A DNA stretch of 64,000 bases from DASXIF01 sp036498145 (GCA_963708625.1 CAVPSV010000004.1:1798001-1862000), one strand, 5' to 3'; shown: positions 9,198-19,494, counted from the stretch's first letter. The notes: generated by a model from the letters alone, not told the origin. Translations and numbers: made by a program.

Positions 9198-10561
9198 TCA
9201 GCGGCGCCGATACGCGCTATGCGGCGATCGTGACCGGGCATACCACGGGCCGGCGTCGGTGCCGGCGGCGCGGTTGCGTCGGTTGCGGCGGTTGCCCAGC
9301 CACCACAGCGGAACCAGGACGCCCAGCACGGCGGCGATCACCACCCAGACCACCCACCCGGTGTGGCCGCCGGCCCCAGCCGGGCGATCGCGGCCTGGCG
9401 GGCGGTCGCGCCAGGTGCCCGGCTCTTCGCCGCGGCCGGTACCGGCACCGGCGGGGCCAGGTGCCCGACCGGCGCGGTGCCCGGCGGCAGCGCGAAACCC
9501 CAGTTCATCAGGTCGGTGGCCTGCTGCCACTGATCCTGGGGCCAGCGCTGGGCCCGCATCAGAATCACCCCGAGCCGACGGCCGTCGCGCGAGATCGCGC
9601 CGGCGAAGGTGTGCTGCGCGGCGTCGGTGTAGCCGGTCTTCGCCACCAGCGCGCCCGGCACGGTGGACAGGAACAGGGTGTTCTGGTTGTCCATCGTCAC
9701 CGGGCCGTAGCCGTTGCTCGGCTGCACCGGCAGCACCGCGCTGCGGACCGGTCGTAGGCAATGAAGCGGGGGTCGGCCAGCGCGGCGCGCAGGAACAGCG
9801 ACATGTCGTAGGCGCTGGTCAGCTGCTGCCAGCCGTCCAGCCCGGACGGCGTCTGCGCGAGCGTGTCGTAGGCGCCGAGGCCGAGCGCGGTGCGGTTCAT
9901 CATCGCGACGGTGCGTGGCGGATCCGCCGGCGGCGTCGGCCAGCGCCGCCGCGGTGTCGTTGCCGGACACCAGCAGCAGGCCTTCGAACAGCTGGTCGAC
10001 CGTGTACGTGCCGCCCGGCACCAGGCCGGCGGCCGAGCCCTCGGCATGGGCCGCGGCGGCGCTGACGGTGACCAGGCGGGAGCCCGGCAGCAGCGGCAGC
10101 AGCGTCACCGAGGTGAGGATCTTCAGGATGCTGGCCGGTTGGTAGCGGCCGTGCGGGTCGCGCGCGGCAAGCACCGCGCCGCTGTCCAGGTCGACCAGGA
10201 TCCAGCTCTGCGCGGTCAGGTCGCTGGGTAGCGCCGGCGACGCCTGCCGGCTGCACGAGCCCGCGGCTGAGCAGGCGAGTGCCGCCGACCGCGCGCCCGT
10301 CCGGGCCGATGCCGCCGCGAGGCGGGTGCGGATCCGGGCTGTCCGGCGACTTGCCGGAGTCGGTGGGCGACGGGGCGGCCGGCGGGACCGAATAGGTGGA
10401 CGGGCGGGCCGGCGTCGGCGTCGGCTGCGAGGCGTATGGCGCGGCTCGAGGCCGACCGGAGCGGCCCCGGCACCGATCGCCCCGGCACCGATCGCCCCGG
10501 CCACGAGGCACGCACACAGCCCGGCACGCACCACGACCCGGATGCGCCGGCGGGCCGCCAT
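9198..10561 (-). CDS. D-alanyl-D-alanine carboxypeptidase (PBP5-like; frameshifted)
   Basis: Peptidoglycan-trimming serine peptidase. All three penicillin-binding motifs are visible: SxxK in YQPASILKILTSVT, SxN in LLLVSGNDTAAALAD, and KTG in LVAKTGYTDAAQHTFAGA. A hydrophobic N-terminal segment (LCACLVAGAIGAGAIGAGAA) is the export signal. A C-terminal helix (TGWVVWVVIAAVLGVLVPLW) followed by Arg-rich residues is a membrane anchor. A Pro/Ser-rich linker precedes the catalytic domain. ATG 10561 is the nearest start to the signal peptide. Frame breaks fall near 10430, 9920, 9750 and 9370. It is divergent from the BMP lipoprotein gene, with 233 bases between. Confidence 0.88.
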
Positions 10562-10708
10562 CGCATGCACGCCGACGACGCTAGGCCAGTCCGTCCGATC
10601 TTCGGTTCTGCAACGCCGATCGGGTCCGGTCCGGAGCGGATCCGGGTGCCGACCCGGCAACCCGGGCAACGATCCGGTGACAAGCACTCCTCCGGCCGTC
10701 CGGCACTC

Positions 10709-10736
10709 TTGCGCGGACGTGGATGGCAGATACGGT
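10709..10736 (+). promoter_or_regulatory. candidate promoter for the nucleoside uptake operon
   Basis: TTGCGC (10709-10714) and TACGGT (10731-10736) are separated by 16 bases, a plausible housekeeping promoter about 58 bases before the BMP lipoprotein ATG. The assignment is by eye only. The rest of the 233-base intergenic region is GC-rich with no clear operator. Confidence 0.35.
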
Positions 10737-10794
10737 GTCGGTCAGGCTTCCGGCCCCGGCACAGGCAGGCACGGACGGACATCCACGGGAAGGG

Positions 10795-11902
10795 ATGATC
10801 ATTTTGCGGTTTTCTAAGACCGGTGTGGCAGTCATCTGTATTGCCGCGGCGCTCACTGCGAGCGCGTGTGGCAGCAAGTCGAACAAGTCCTCGAACACCA
10901 CCGGCAGCAGCACCGGCGCGGCGACCGCCAAGTCGCTGGCCGCGTGCATGGTGCTGGACACCGGCGGCGTCGACGACAAGTCGTTCAACCAGTCGTCCTA
11001 CGCGGGCATGACGGCCGCGAACCAGGCCAACCCGAACATCAAGATCTCGTACGTGCCGTCGAACTCGTCCAACGACTACACGCCGAACCTCAACGCCGAA
11101 GTACAGAAGAAGTGCGACGCGATCATCGCGGTCGGTGGCCTGATGGCCGACAACGTGAAGGCAGCGGCCACCGCGAACCCGAGCATCCACTTCGCCGAGG
11201 TGGACGCACCGTCGACCGTGTCGAACATGTACGGCATGGAGTTCAACACCGCGCAGGGTGGCTTCCTCGGTGGCTACCTGGCGGCCGGTTACACCAAGAC
11301 CGGCAAGGTCGCGACCTACGGCGGCGCGGACATCCCACCGGTCACCATCTACATGGACGGCTTCTGGGAGGGCGTGCAGTACTACAACCAGCAGAAGGGC
11401 ACGCACGTCCAGGTGCTCGGCTGGAGCGAGAAGAACCAGAAGGGCGGCACCTTCGTCCCGGGCAGCAACCCGTTCGGTGACGAGGCAGGCGGCCAGTCCA
11501 TCAGCCAGACGTTCATCAACCAGGGCGCGGACGTCATCTTCCCGGTCGCCGGTGGGTCCGGCCTCGGCGCCGGCGCCGCGGCGCAGGCCTCCGGCGGCAA
11601 GGTCAGCGTCATCTGGGTGGACACCGACGGCTGCGTGTCGGCGCCCAGTACTGCTCGGTCTTCCTGACCAGCGTCACCAAGGGTCTGACCAGCGCAGTCG
11701 AGACGTACCTGAAGGCCGCGGCGTCCGGCTCGTACCCGAGCGGCAACTACATCGGGACGCTGCAAACGGCGGTACCGGCCTGGCCGACTACCACGACTTC
11801 GCATCCAAGGTCCCCGCGGCCCTGCAGTCCGAGGTCAAGGACGTCATGTCGAAGATCGAAAGTGGGGCAATCACGATCACCTCGCCCAGCCAGCCGAAGT
11901 AA
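10795..11902 (+). CDS. BMP-family nucleoside-binding lipoprotein (frameshifted)
   Basis: Substrate-binding component of a nucleoside ABC transporter. The N-terminal signal (VAVICIAAALTASACGSK) carries a lipobox-type Cys, so the mature protein is anchored outside the membrane. A Ser/Thr/Asn-rich linker follows, then MVLDTGGVDDKSFNQSSYAG, the hallmark opening of the BMP/Med family (D-x-G-G-x-x-D-x-S-F-N). IHFAEVDAP, GFLGGYLAAGYTKTGKVA, GADVIFPVAGGSG and VIWVDTDGC continue it. ATG 10795 follows GGAAGGG. Indels near 11645 and 11765 break the C-terminal third. It heads the operon, and a strong hairpin separates it from the ATPase gene. Confidence 0.9.
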
Positions 11903-11923
11903 TCGAGCGGCTGGACTACCTCA

Positions 11924-11963
11924 CGCAACGCTGCGCTGGTTGACTGACCAGCGCAGCGTTGCG
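11924..11963. terminator. 17-bp perfect hairpin between binding protein and ATPase genes
   Basis: The arm at 11924-11940 (CGCAACGCTGCGCTGGT) is exactly complementary to 11947-11963 across a six-base loop. It lies 22 bases after the lipoprotein stop and 65 bases before the ATPase ATG. In binding-protein operons such a hairpin usually acts as a partial terminator or mRNA stabiliser so the lipoprotein is made in excess; that is inference. Confidence 0.75.
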
Positions 11964-12027
11964 TCGTATCTGGCGAGGAACGGGCGCGGCGCAGGCACCG
12001 GGAAAGCGTGGACGCGAAAGAGGCGGT

Positions 12028-13540
12028 ATGAAGCTCGAGTTGCGTGGCATCACCAAGCGGTTCGGTGCGCTGGTGGCCAACGACTCGATCGACCTGGTCG
12101 TCGAACCCGGCGAGATCCACGCTCTGCTCGGTGAGAACGGCGCCGGCAAATCGACGCTGATGAACGTGCTGTACGGGCTGTACCAGCCCGACGCCGGCGA
12201 GATCCTCGTCGACGACAAGCCGGTGACGTTCAAGGGTCCCGGTGATGCGATGGCAGCGGGCATCGGCATGGTCCATCAGCACTTCATGCTGATCCCGGTG
12301 TTCACGGTCACCGAGAACGTGATGCTCGGCCACGAAGACGCGCGCGTGCTGGGATTCCTCGACCGCCGCCGGGCCCGGCGCGATGTCGAGGCGATCTCCG
12401 ACCAAGTACAACCTGCAGGTGCCGGCCGACGCGCTCGTCGCCGACCTGCCGGTCGGCGTGCAGCAGCGCGTCGAGATCATCAAGGCGCTCAGCCGCAACG
12501 CGAAGATGCTCATCCTGGACGAGCCGACGGCGGTGCTCACGCCGCAGGAGACCGACGAACTCATCACGGTGATGCGTGCGCTGCGCGACGGTGGCACCTC
12601 GATCGTGTTCATCACGCACAAGCTGCGCGAGGTGCAGGCCGTCGCCGATCGCATCACCGTGATCCGGCGCGGCAAGGTGGTCGGCACCGCCGAACCCAGC
12701 GCGTCGGCCACCGAGCTGGCGTCGATGATGGTGGGCCGGCCGGTCGATCTGACCCTGGACAAGAGCCCGGCGAAGCCCGGTGAACCCGTGCTGGCGGTCG
12801 AGGGCGTCTCCATCGTGGACGCCTACGGCGTGGTGCTCGTCGACGACGTGTCGTTCACGGTCCGCAGCGGCGAGATCTACGCGCTCGCGGGCGTGCAGGG
12901 CAACGGGCAGACCGAGCTCACCGAGGCACTCGTCGGGCTGCGGCCGCTCACCGCCGGCAGCGTGCGCATCGACGGTCAGTCCGCGACCGAACTCGGCATC
13001 GACGACGTGCTGTCGCTCGGGGTCGGCTACGTGCCCGAGGACCGGCTGCACGACGGGCTGATCGGGTCGTTCACCGTGGCCGAGAACCTGGTCCTCGACA
13101 TCTACGACACGCCGGAGTTCGCGTCCGGGCCGGCCTTGAAGCTGGACGCGATCGCGCGCAATGCCGAGGCGCGCGTCAAGGAATTCGACGTGCGCACATC
13201 GTCCACCGAGGCGACCGCGTCCACGCTGTCCGGCGGCAATCAGCAGAAGGTGGTGCTGGCGCGGGAGTTATCGCGTCCACTGCGGCTGCTGGTGGTGTCG
13301 CAGCCCACCCGCGGCCTGGACGTCGGCTCGATGGAGTTCGTGCACCGACGCATCCTGCACGAGCGCGACCGCGGCGCGGCAGTGGTGCTGGTGTCGACGG
13401 AACTCGACGAGGTGCTCGGCCTCGCGGACCGGATCGGCGTCATGTACCGAGGCCGCATCGCCGGCGAGGTTGCACCGACCATCTCCGCGGCGGACATCGG
13501 GTTGCTGATGGCCGGCTCGGCGAGCGAGGTGCACGCGTGA
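12028..13540 (+). CDS. nucleoside ABC transporter, double ATPase (one frameshift)
   Basis: Two fused ATP-binding domains, about 504 residues. Domain 1: Walker A GENGAGKST, Q-loop MVHQHFML, Walker B ILDEPTAVLTP, H-loop VFITHKL; the usual LSGG is replaced by DLPVGVQQRVEI, normal for this family's first domain. Domain 2: degenerate Walker A GVQGNGQTEL, signature LSGGNQQK and switch region VVSQPTRGLDVG. This is the YufO/NupA/RbsA-like architecture that partners BMP proteins. The frame slips once near 12400 (SDQ / KYNLQVP). Its GTGA overlap with permease 1 shows tight coupling. Confidence 0.93.
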
Positions 13541-14811
13541 GCGACGTCGCCACCGTGCCGCCGCCCGCGGCGGAGGAGCAGCCGCCGGATACCGAGCACC
13601 TCTCGTTCGGCAAGCGGCTCTGGTACGCCTACCTCTACGGCAGCACGCCGGTGTTGGTCGTGCTCGCGTTCGTGCTCGCGCTCGTCATCGGCGCGATCCT
13701 GATCGCCGTCTCCGACGAGCCGACCCGTAACGCGATGGGGTACTTCACCCAGCATCCCAGCGACACGTTCAGCCGCGGCTGGCACGCCATCGCCTCGGCC
13801 TACTCGCAGCTGTTCGAGGGGTCGATCTTCAACCCGAACTCGCTGTACTCCAACAGCGGCGTAGCGATCCTCAACCCGATCTCGGACACGCTCACCAACG
13901 CCACCCCGCTGATCCTCACCGGTCTCGCCGTCGGGCTGGCGTTCCGCGCCGGCCTGTTCAACATCGGTGGGCAGGGCCAGATCATCGCCGGCGCGATCTG
14001 CGCCGGCTACGTCGGGTTCGCCTGGTCGCTGCCGCCCGGCCTGCACGTGATCGTTGCCGTGCTCGCCGGCGCGATCGGCGGTGCGGTGTGGGGCGGCATC
14101 GCCGGTCTGCTGAAGGCGGCCACCGGCGCGCACGAGGTCATCACGACGATCATGCTCAACTACGTCGCGTTCTACCTGCTGAGCTACTTGCTCGGACTCG
14201 GCGGCTTCCAGAAACCGAACTCGAACGAAGCCATCTCGCGCACGGTGCACAGTTCCGCATTACTGCCGCATCTGCTCGGCTCGAATCAGAAGTTGCGCGT
14301 CAACGTCGGCCTGCTGATCGCTATCGCCGCCGCGGTGGTGTGCTGGTGGCTGCTCACCCGGTCCACGCTGGGCTTCCGGCTGCGGGCGGTGGGCGCGAAC
14401 CACCTCGCCGCACGGACGGCCGGCATGAGCGTCGCGAACAGCTACCTGGTGGTGATGCTGATCGCGGGTGCGCTGGCCGGGCTCGCCGGCGCCACTCAGG
14501 TGATGGGCGTCAACACCAGCCTCAACCAGTCCATCGACGCCGGGATCGGCTTCGACGCGATCACGGTGGCGCTGCTCGGGTTCGCCAGTCCGGGCGGCAT
14601 CGTCGCAGCCGGCCTGCTGTTCGGCGCGTTCCGGGCGGGCAGCGTGCAGTTGCTCGTCAACACGACCACGCCGCAGGAGATCGTCGAGGTGATCCAGGCG
14701 GTGATCGTGCTGTTCATCGCGGCGCCGGGGTTGATCCGGACGATCTTCCGGTTGCGCGCGGCGCGCGCCGGCCGCGGCGCCGGTCAGCTCGCGAAGGGGT
14801 GGAACGGATGA
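13537..14811 (+). CDS. nucleoside ABC transporter permease 1
   Basis: Intact 424-residue membrane protein of the BPD_transp_2 (branched-chain/nucleoside) type. The family core is FRAGLFNIGGQGQIIAGAI, followed by GAIGGAVWGGIAGLLKAATG and HEVITTIMLNYVA. Roughly nine to ten hydrophobic helices can be counted. A long periplasmic-type insertion lies between helix 1 and the core. It corresponds to YufP/NupB. The GTG start overlaps the ATPase stop, and its TGA overlaps the next ATG. Confidence 0.92.
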   Translation: MSDVATVPPPAAEEQPPDTEHLSFGKRLWYAYLYGSTPVLVVLAFVLALVIGAILIAVSDEPTRNAMGYFTQHPSDTFSRGWHAIASAYSQLFEGSIFNPNSLYSNSGVAILNPISDTLTNATPLILTGLAVGLAFRAGLFNIGGQGQIIAGAICAGYVGFAWSLPPGLHVIVAVLAGAIGGAVWGGIAGLLKAATGAHEVITTIMLNYVAFYLLSYLLGLGGFQKPNSNEAISRTVHSSALLPHLLGSNQKLRVNVGLLIAIAAAVVCWWLLTRSTLGFRLRAVGANHLAARTAGMSVANSYLVVMLIAGALAGLAGATQVMGVNTSLNQSIDAGIGFDAITVALLGFASPGGIVAAGLLFGAFRAGSVQLLVNTTTPQEIVEVIQAVIVLFIAAPGLIRTIFRLRAARAGRGAGQLAKGWNG

Positions 14812-16143
14812 GCGCGCCGAGCGCGCCGACCGCGGACGCCCCCGAGGAACTCGTCGTCACCCATGCGGTCGTCGAACCGCCGGTGTCCAACACGCGGCGC
14901 ACCGCCACCGGCGTCGTGCTGATCGTCATCGGCCTGATCACCATCCTTGCCTGGGGCGTCGGTGCCAAGTCCGGCGACGCGGCGTTCGCGCTGTCCGAGG
15001 CCGGCGACAAGTACACGATCCCCATCGTGCGGGTGTGGGCCACCGGTACCGGCATCGCGCTCGGCGCCGTCATCTGCCTGATCGGGTTGTGGCACTGCGT
15101 GCGTGGCTTTCCGCGGCGGCGGATGAGCTGGGTGTTCGCCGTCGTCGCACTGCTGTTCGTCATCGCGTTCCTGTGCTGGGCGGACTCGGGTACGCACGGC
15201 GAGAACCCGATCGACATCGTCGGTGTGGTGGCGCAGACCGTGGTGCTGGCTGCGCCGCTGATCCTGGGCGCGATGGCCGGTGTGCTGTGCGAGCGCACCG
15301 GCGTCATCAATGTGGCCATCGAGGGCCAGATGCTCGTCGGCGCGTTCGCGGGCGCGCTCGGTGCCAGCGTGGCGAGCAACCTCGGCGTCGGCGTCATCTT
15401 CGCCATCGTCGCCGGCGGTTTGCTGGGCGCGCTGCTCGCCGTCTTCGCGATCAAGTACCTGGTCAACCAGGTGGTGCTGGGCGTCGTGCTGAACCTGCTC
15501 GCGCTCGGCCTGACCGGGTTCCTCTACGACGCGCTGATGGCACCGCATCCGGAGACGTACAACACCGGCATGCACCTGAGCACGCACAAGATGCCGGGGC
15601 TGGCCGACATCCCGATCATCGGCAAGCCGCTGTTCGACGTGAACTACATCATCTACGCGATGTACGTGATCATCGTCGTCATCGACGTGGCGCTGTTCCG
15701 CACTCGATGGGGGCTGCGCACCCGTGCCGTCGGCGAGCACCCGAAGGCCGCGGACACCGTCGGCATCAAGGTGCTGGGCACGCGGTACCGCAACGTCATC
15801 CTCGGTGGCATGGTCGCCGGGCTCGCCGGGGCGTACCTGACGCTGGCCGGCACCGGTCAGTTCGTGAAGAACCCGGAGGGCATGACGTCCGGCAAGGGGT
15901 TCATCGCGCTGGCCGCGCTGATCTTCGGGCGGTGGAGCTCCGCGCGGTGCGCTCGGCGCCGCGCTGCTGTTCGGGTTCAGCATCGAACTGCAGACATTGC
16001 TGTCGTTCCTCGGCACGCCCGTCAAGATCCCGTCCAACTTGCTGTTGATGCTGCCGTACCTGGTTACCCTGTTCGCGGTCGCCGGGTTGGTCGGCCGCGT
16101 CCAGGCGCCCGCCGCGGACGGCGAACCCTACATCAAGGGCTGA
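14808..16143 (+). CDS. nucleoside ABC transporter permease 2 (one frameshift)
   Basis: Second BPD_transp_2 permease, the YufQ/NupC counterpart. The core LCERTGVINVAIEGQMLVGA, GALLAVFAIKYLVNQVVLG and RTRAVGEHPKAADTVGIKV are characteristic. Four additional N-terminal hydrophobic segments precede the usual start of the domain. An indel near 15940 shifts the frame; the remaining helices (LSFLGTPVKIPSNLLLMLPY) continue in the next frame to the TGA at 16141-16143. It overlaps permease 1 by ATGA and is followed after one base by cdd. Confidence 0.9.
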
Positions 16144-16144
16144 T

Positions 16145-16549
16145 ATGACTCTCGATATCGATTGGCCACAGCTGCGCCGTGCCGCACTCGAGGCAATGGG
16201 CAGCGCCTACGCGCCGTACTCGCAGTTCCCGGTGGGGGCGGCGGCCGTGGTGGACGACGGCCGCATCGTCACCGGCTGCAACGTCGAAAACGCCTCCTAC
16301 GGCCTGGGCTTGTGCGCCGAGTGCGGGCTGGTGTCCGCGCTGCACGCCTCTGGTGGCGGGCGGCTGGTCGCGTTCGCGTGCGTGGATTTCCGCGGCGAGG
16401 TGCTGATGCCGTGCGGGCGGTGCCGGCAGCTGTTGTGGGAACACGGTGGGCCGGATCTGCTGGTGGACACCGTGCACGGGCCGAAGACGATGAGCGATGT
16501 GCTCCCGTTCGCGTTCGGGCGTGACGACCTGCCCGGGACGGGTCCGTGA
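16145..16549 (+). CDS. cdd: cytidine deaminase
   Basis: Hydrolytically deaminates cytidine and deoxycytidine to (deoxy)uridine. The 134-residue homotetramer-type protein carries TGCNVENASYGLGLCAEC, with catalytic Glu59 and zinc ligand Cys57, and MPCGRCRQ, with zinc ligands Cys90 and Cys93. FPVGAA near residue 28 is the usual substrate-binding stretch. It starts one base after the permease stop and overlaps deoA by GTGA, so imported pyrimidine nucleosides are processed by products of the same mRNA. Confidence 0.96.
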   Translation: MTLDIDWPQLRRAALEAMGSAYAPYSQFPVGAAAVVDDGRIVTGCNVENASYGLGLCAECGLVSALHASGGGRLVAFACVDFRGEVLMPCGRCRQLLWEHGGPDLLVDTVHGPKTMSDVLPFAFGRDDLPGTGP

Positions 16550-17841
16550 GCGCTGCACCGCAGCGCTTCGACGCGGTCGAGGTGATCCGCGCCAAGCGCG
16601 ACGGCGGTGCCCTGAGCGACGACGAGATCGACTGGGTGATCGACGCGTACACCCGCGGCGTGGTCGCCGAGGAACAGATGGCGGCGCTGGCGATGGCGGT
16701 CGTGTGGCGCGGCTTGACCTCAGCCGAGCTGTCCCGGTGGACCGCGGCGATGATCGCCTCCGGCGAGCGGCTGGATCTGTCCGCGGTGCGGCGGCCGACC
16801 TCGGACAAGCACTCCACCGGCGGCGTCGGCGACAAGATCACATTGCCCCTCGCGCCGCTGGTCGCCGCGTGCGGTGCGGCGGTGCCGCAGCTGTCCGGGC
16901 GAGGGCTGGGGCACACCGGCGGCACGCTGGACAAGCTGGAATCGATCCCCGGGTGGCGCGCGTCGGTGTCCAACGCCGAGTTCGTCGCCCAGCTCAACGA
17001 CGTCGGCGCGGTGGTCTGCGCCGCGGGTGCCGAGCTGGCACCGGCCGACCACAAGCTCTACGCATTGCGCGACGTGACCGCGACCGTCGAGTCGATCCCG
17101 TTGATCGCCTCGTCCATCATGAGCAAGAAGATCGCGGAGGGATCGTCGTCCCTCGTGCTGGACGTGAAGGTCGGCACCGGCGCGTTCATGAAGGAGCCGA
17201 AGTCGGCGCGGGCGCTGGCTCGCGCGATGGTCTCGCTGGGCCACGACCACGGCGTGCACACCGTCGCGGTGCTCACACAGATGTCGACGCCGCTGGGGCG
17301 CACCGCGGGCAACGCGCTCGAGGTGGCCGAGTCGGTCGAGGTGCTCGCCGGCGGCGGGCCGCCGGACGTGGTCGAACTGACGCTGATGCTGGCGCGGGAG
17401 ATGCTCGACGGGGTCGGGCTGACGGACGCCGACCCGACAGCCGCGCTGTCCGACGGCCGTGCGATGGACGTGTGGCGCCGCATGATCGCGGCGCAGGGCG
17501 GTGACCCGCTGGCGCCGTTGCCCGTCGCGACCGAGCGGCACGTCATCAACGCCCCCGCGTCCGGGGTACTCACCCGGCTGGACGCGCTGGCCGTCGGTGT
17601 TGCGGCGTGGCGGCTCGGTGCCGGGCGGGCCCGCAAGGAGGACGCGGTGTCCGCGACTGCCGGCGTGGTGATGTTCGCCAAACCTGGCGACACCGTCCGC
17701 GCCGGCGAGCCGCTACTGGAACTGCACGCCGACGATCCGGGCCGCTTCGATCGAGCCGAGCAGGCTTTGGTCGGCGCGTTCGACATCGGATCCGCTGCGC
17801 CGTCGGTACCGCTCGTGCTGGACCGCATCCGCGCGGATTGA
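16546..17841 (+). CDS. deoA: thymidine/pyrimidine-nucleoside phosphorylase
   Basis: Intact 431-residue enzyme releasing (deoxy)ribose-1-phosphate from pyrimidine nucleosides. The phosphate and nucleoside motif DKHSTGGVGDK is at about residue 87, GRGLGHTGGTLDKLE follows, and LDVKVGTGAFMK is conserved. The C-terminal PYNP domain (GVVMFAKPGDTVRAGEPLLE) is complete. GTG start overlaps cdd. It ends the nucleoside uptake-salvage operon; the next gene is convergent. Confidence 0.96.
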   Translation: MSAAPQRFDAVEVIRAKRDGGALSDDEIDWVIDAYTRGVVAEEQMAALAMAVVWRGLTSAELSRWTAAMIASGERLDLSAVRRPTSDKHSTGGVGDKITLPLAPLVAACGAAVPQLSGRGLGHTGGTLDKLESIPGWRASVSNAEFVAQLNDVGAVVCAAGAELAPADHKLYALRDVTATVESIPLIASSIMSKKIAEGSSSLVLDVKVGTGAFMKEPKSARALARAMVSLGHDHGVHTVAVLTQMSTPLGRTAGNALEVAESVEVLAGGGPPDVVELTLMLAREMLDGVGLTDADPTAALSDGRAMDVWRRMIAAQGGDPLAPLPVATERHVINAPASGVLTRLDALAVGVAAWRLGAGRARKEDAVSATAGVVMFAKPGDTVRAGEPLLELHADDPGRFDRAEQALVGAFDIGSAAPSVPLVLDRIRAD

Positions 17842-17867
17842 CCGCGCCGACTGACCGCAACCCGGGA

Positions 17868-18533
17868 TCAGACTTCTTCCACCTTGCTCTTCTTCTTGCC
17901 GCCGATCAGGCTGCCCAGATAATCGACCTCGTAGACCTTGCGTAGGGCTGTTCGCCACATCTCGTCCCGCTTGTTGAGGGTCATGTAGTTCCCAACGCTA
18001 TCAGGAGAGTCCGCCTCGACAATCCCTTTTAGGTTTGCATAATTGATCGGGTCGCAATTGAATAACAATATCTTGAGCCCTTTACGCGAACTGTCCTTCA
18101 GCCACGCCTTGATGAACGCACTGGACTTCGGGTCCTCCAACATGGCGTGAATGTCCTTATGAAGACCCGTCAGCTTGTGCCAGTCCTTCTTCCAGTCATC
18201 GTCCTTGAATTCATCGACATCCATGTTGTGTCCGTACTTCGACAATACGAATGCCAGTTTGGCTTTGGCTTCGTCGGGGCCGCCGCGCGGAGATCCGCTA
18301 GGGCTGCTGTCGGGAGATCCGCCGGGGCTCTTGGACGGGGTCATCACAGCAGTTTTGATGTCTTTGAGCAGGGGGTGCTTGAGCCACGTCGTCACTTCCT
18401 GCGTCGGTGGCTTGTTCAGACGAGCTTTAATATTTGCGACGTAGAGTTTCTTCTCATTGGGCGTAAGACTTTTCCACGTCTCGATTGTGTCGGCCTTGTC
18501 CCAATCGGTCTTCTTTTTCTTGTTCGGTTCCAT
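17868..18533 (-). CDS. AT-rich orphan lysine-rich protein, TTA-codon containing
   Basis: About 221 residues opening MEPNKKKKTDWDKADTIETW and ending with a Lys-rich tail (IGGKKKSKVEEV). It has two charged helical-looking blocks separated near residues 70-95 by a Ser/Pro/Gly linker (SPGGSPDSSPSGSPRGGPDE). No domain, signal peptide or membrane segment is recognised. Base composition is clearly more A/T-rich than the neighbours, and it uses rare codons: ATA and TTA (TTA at 18063-18065) in the stretch LKILLFNCDPINYANL. ATG 18533 is preferred because GAAAGG lies about 10 bases upstream; ATG 18542 is the alternative. It is convergent with deoA. Horizontal acquisition is inferred; the function is unknown. 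Confidence 0.7.
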   Translation of the reverse strand: MEPNKKKKTDWDKADTIETWKSLTPNEKKLYVANIKARLNKPPTQEVTTWLKHPLLKDIKTAVMTPSKSPGGSPDSSPSGSPRGGPDEAKAKLAFVLSKYGHNMDVDEFKDDDWKKDWHKLTGLHKDIHAMLEDPKSSAFIKAWLKDSSRKGLKILLFNCDPINYANLKGIVEADSPDSVGNYMTLNKRDEMWRTALRKVYEVDYLGSLIGGKKKSKVEEV

Positions 18534-18627
18534 TGACGTCATGCCTTTCGGTCGGGTCTCGTACCAGCATCGACCGGGCCGGAGCGGCGGCGGGGGGAAC
18601 GTCGGCAATATGTCAATTCTACGAATG

Positions 18628-19494
18628 TCAGTCGTTGCGGTTGAACTCGACGATGGCGATGGCGGTCATGATCACGCCGATGGCCAGCACGACCGCGGCG
18701 CAGACGACCGGCGTGACGTGCCAGCCGTCCCAGGTCACGCCCGGGTCGAGCCGGTGCCGCACCTGCGGGGTCAGCGACAGGTGGTTGAACACGACGCGGC
18801 GCATCGGGTCCACCGCGTAGGTCAGCGGGTCCAGCCGGTTCAGCACGGCCAGCCAGGCGGGCAACCCGGTCAGCGGGAACAGCGCACCGGAGACGAAGAA
18901 CAGCGGCATCACGAGCATCTGCGTCAGCGCCATGAACGACTGGATCTGCTTGATCCGCGCCGCCACCATCACGCCGAACGCGGTGAGCGTGTAGGCGAGC
19001 AGCACCTGCATCACGAAGACGCCGAGGATCAGCGTCGGCGCGTACGGCACCCCGACCAGCCCGGCCAGGCAGATCACCAGCACGCCCTGGAACGTCGCGA
19101 CCGTCGCACCGCCCAGGCACTTGCCGATGACGATGGAACTGCGCCGGATCGGGGCGACGAGCATCTCGCGCATGAACCCGAACTCGCGATCCCACACGAT
19201 CGACGCGGCAGAGAACATGGCGGTGAACAGCACTGCCATCGCCAGAATGCCGGGGAACAGGAACGTGCGCAGGTTCAGCCCACCGGTGCCGGCGGACGCG
19301 ATGCGGGACAGCCCGGTGCCGAGCACGAACAGGAACAGCAGCGGCTGGAACAGCGAGGTGATCATGCGCAGCCGGTCGGTGGCGAAACGCACCACCTCCC
19401 GCTCCCAGACGACCCGGATCGCGCGCAGTTCGCTGGTGGCGGTGCGGTTCGGGACCCGGACCCGCGGCACCGTCGCGGCGGTGGTGGCAACCAT
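18628..19494 (-). CDS. ABC-2 type exporter permease (DrrB-like)
   Basis: About 288 residues with roughly six membrane helices (for example MITSLFQPLLFLFVLGTGLS, AYTLTAFGVMVAARIKQIQS, LVMPLFFVSGALFPLTGLP). SGALFPLTGLPAWLAVLNRL and LDPLTYAVDPMR are the DrrB/ABC-2 signature region. The ATG at 19494 overlaps the upstream ATPase stop (TGATG). In the raw sequence an indel near 19685 makes ATPase and permease read as one continuous frame; the true ATPase end is in the other frame, so I annotate two genes. Confidence 0.88.
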   Translation of the reverse strand: MVATTAATVPRVRVPNRTATSELRAIRVVWEREVVRFATDRLRMITSLFQPLLFLFVLGTGLSRIASAGTGGLNLRTFLFPGILAMAVLFTAMFSAASIVWDREFGFMREMLVAPIRRSSIVIGKCLGGATVATFQGVLVICLAGLVGVPYAPTLILGVFVMQVLLAYTLTAFGVMVAARIKQIQSFMALTQMLVMPLFFVSGALFPLTGLPAWLAVLNRLDPLTYAVDPMRRVVFNHLSLTPQVRHRLDPGVTWDGWHVTPVVCAAVVLAIGVIMTAIAIVEFNRND

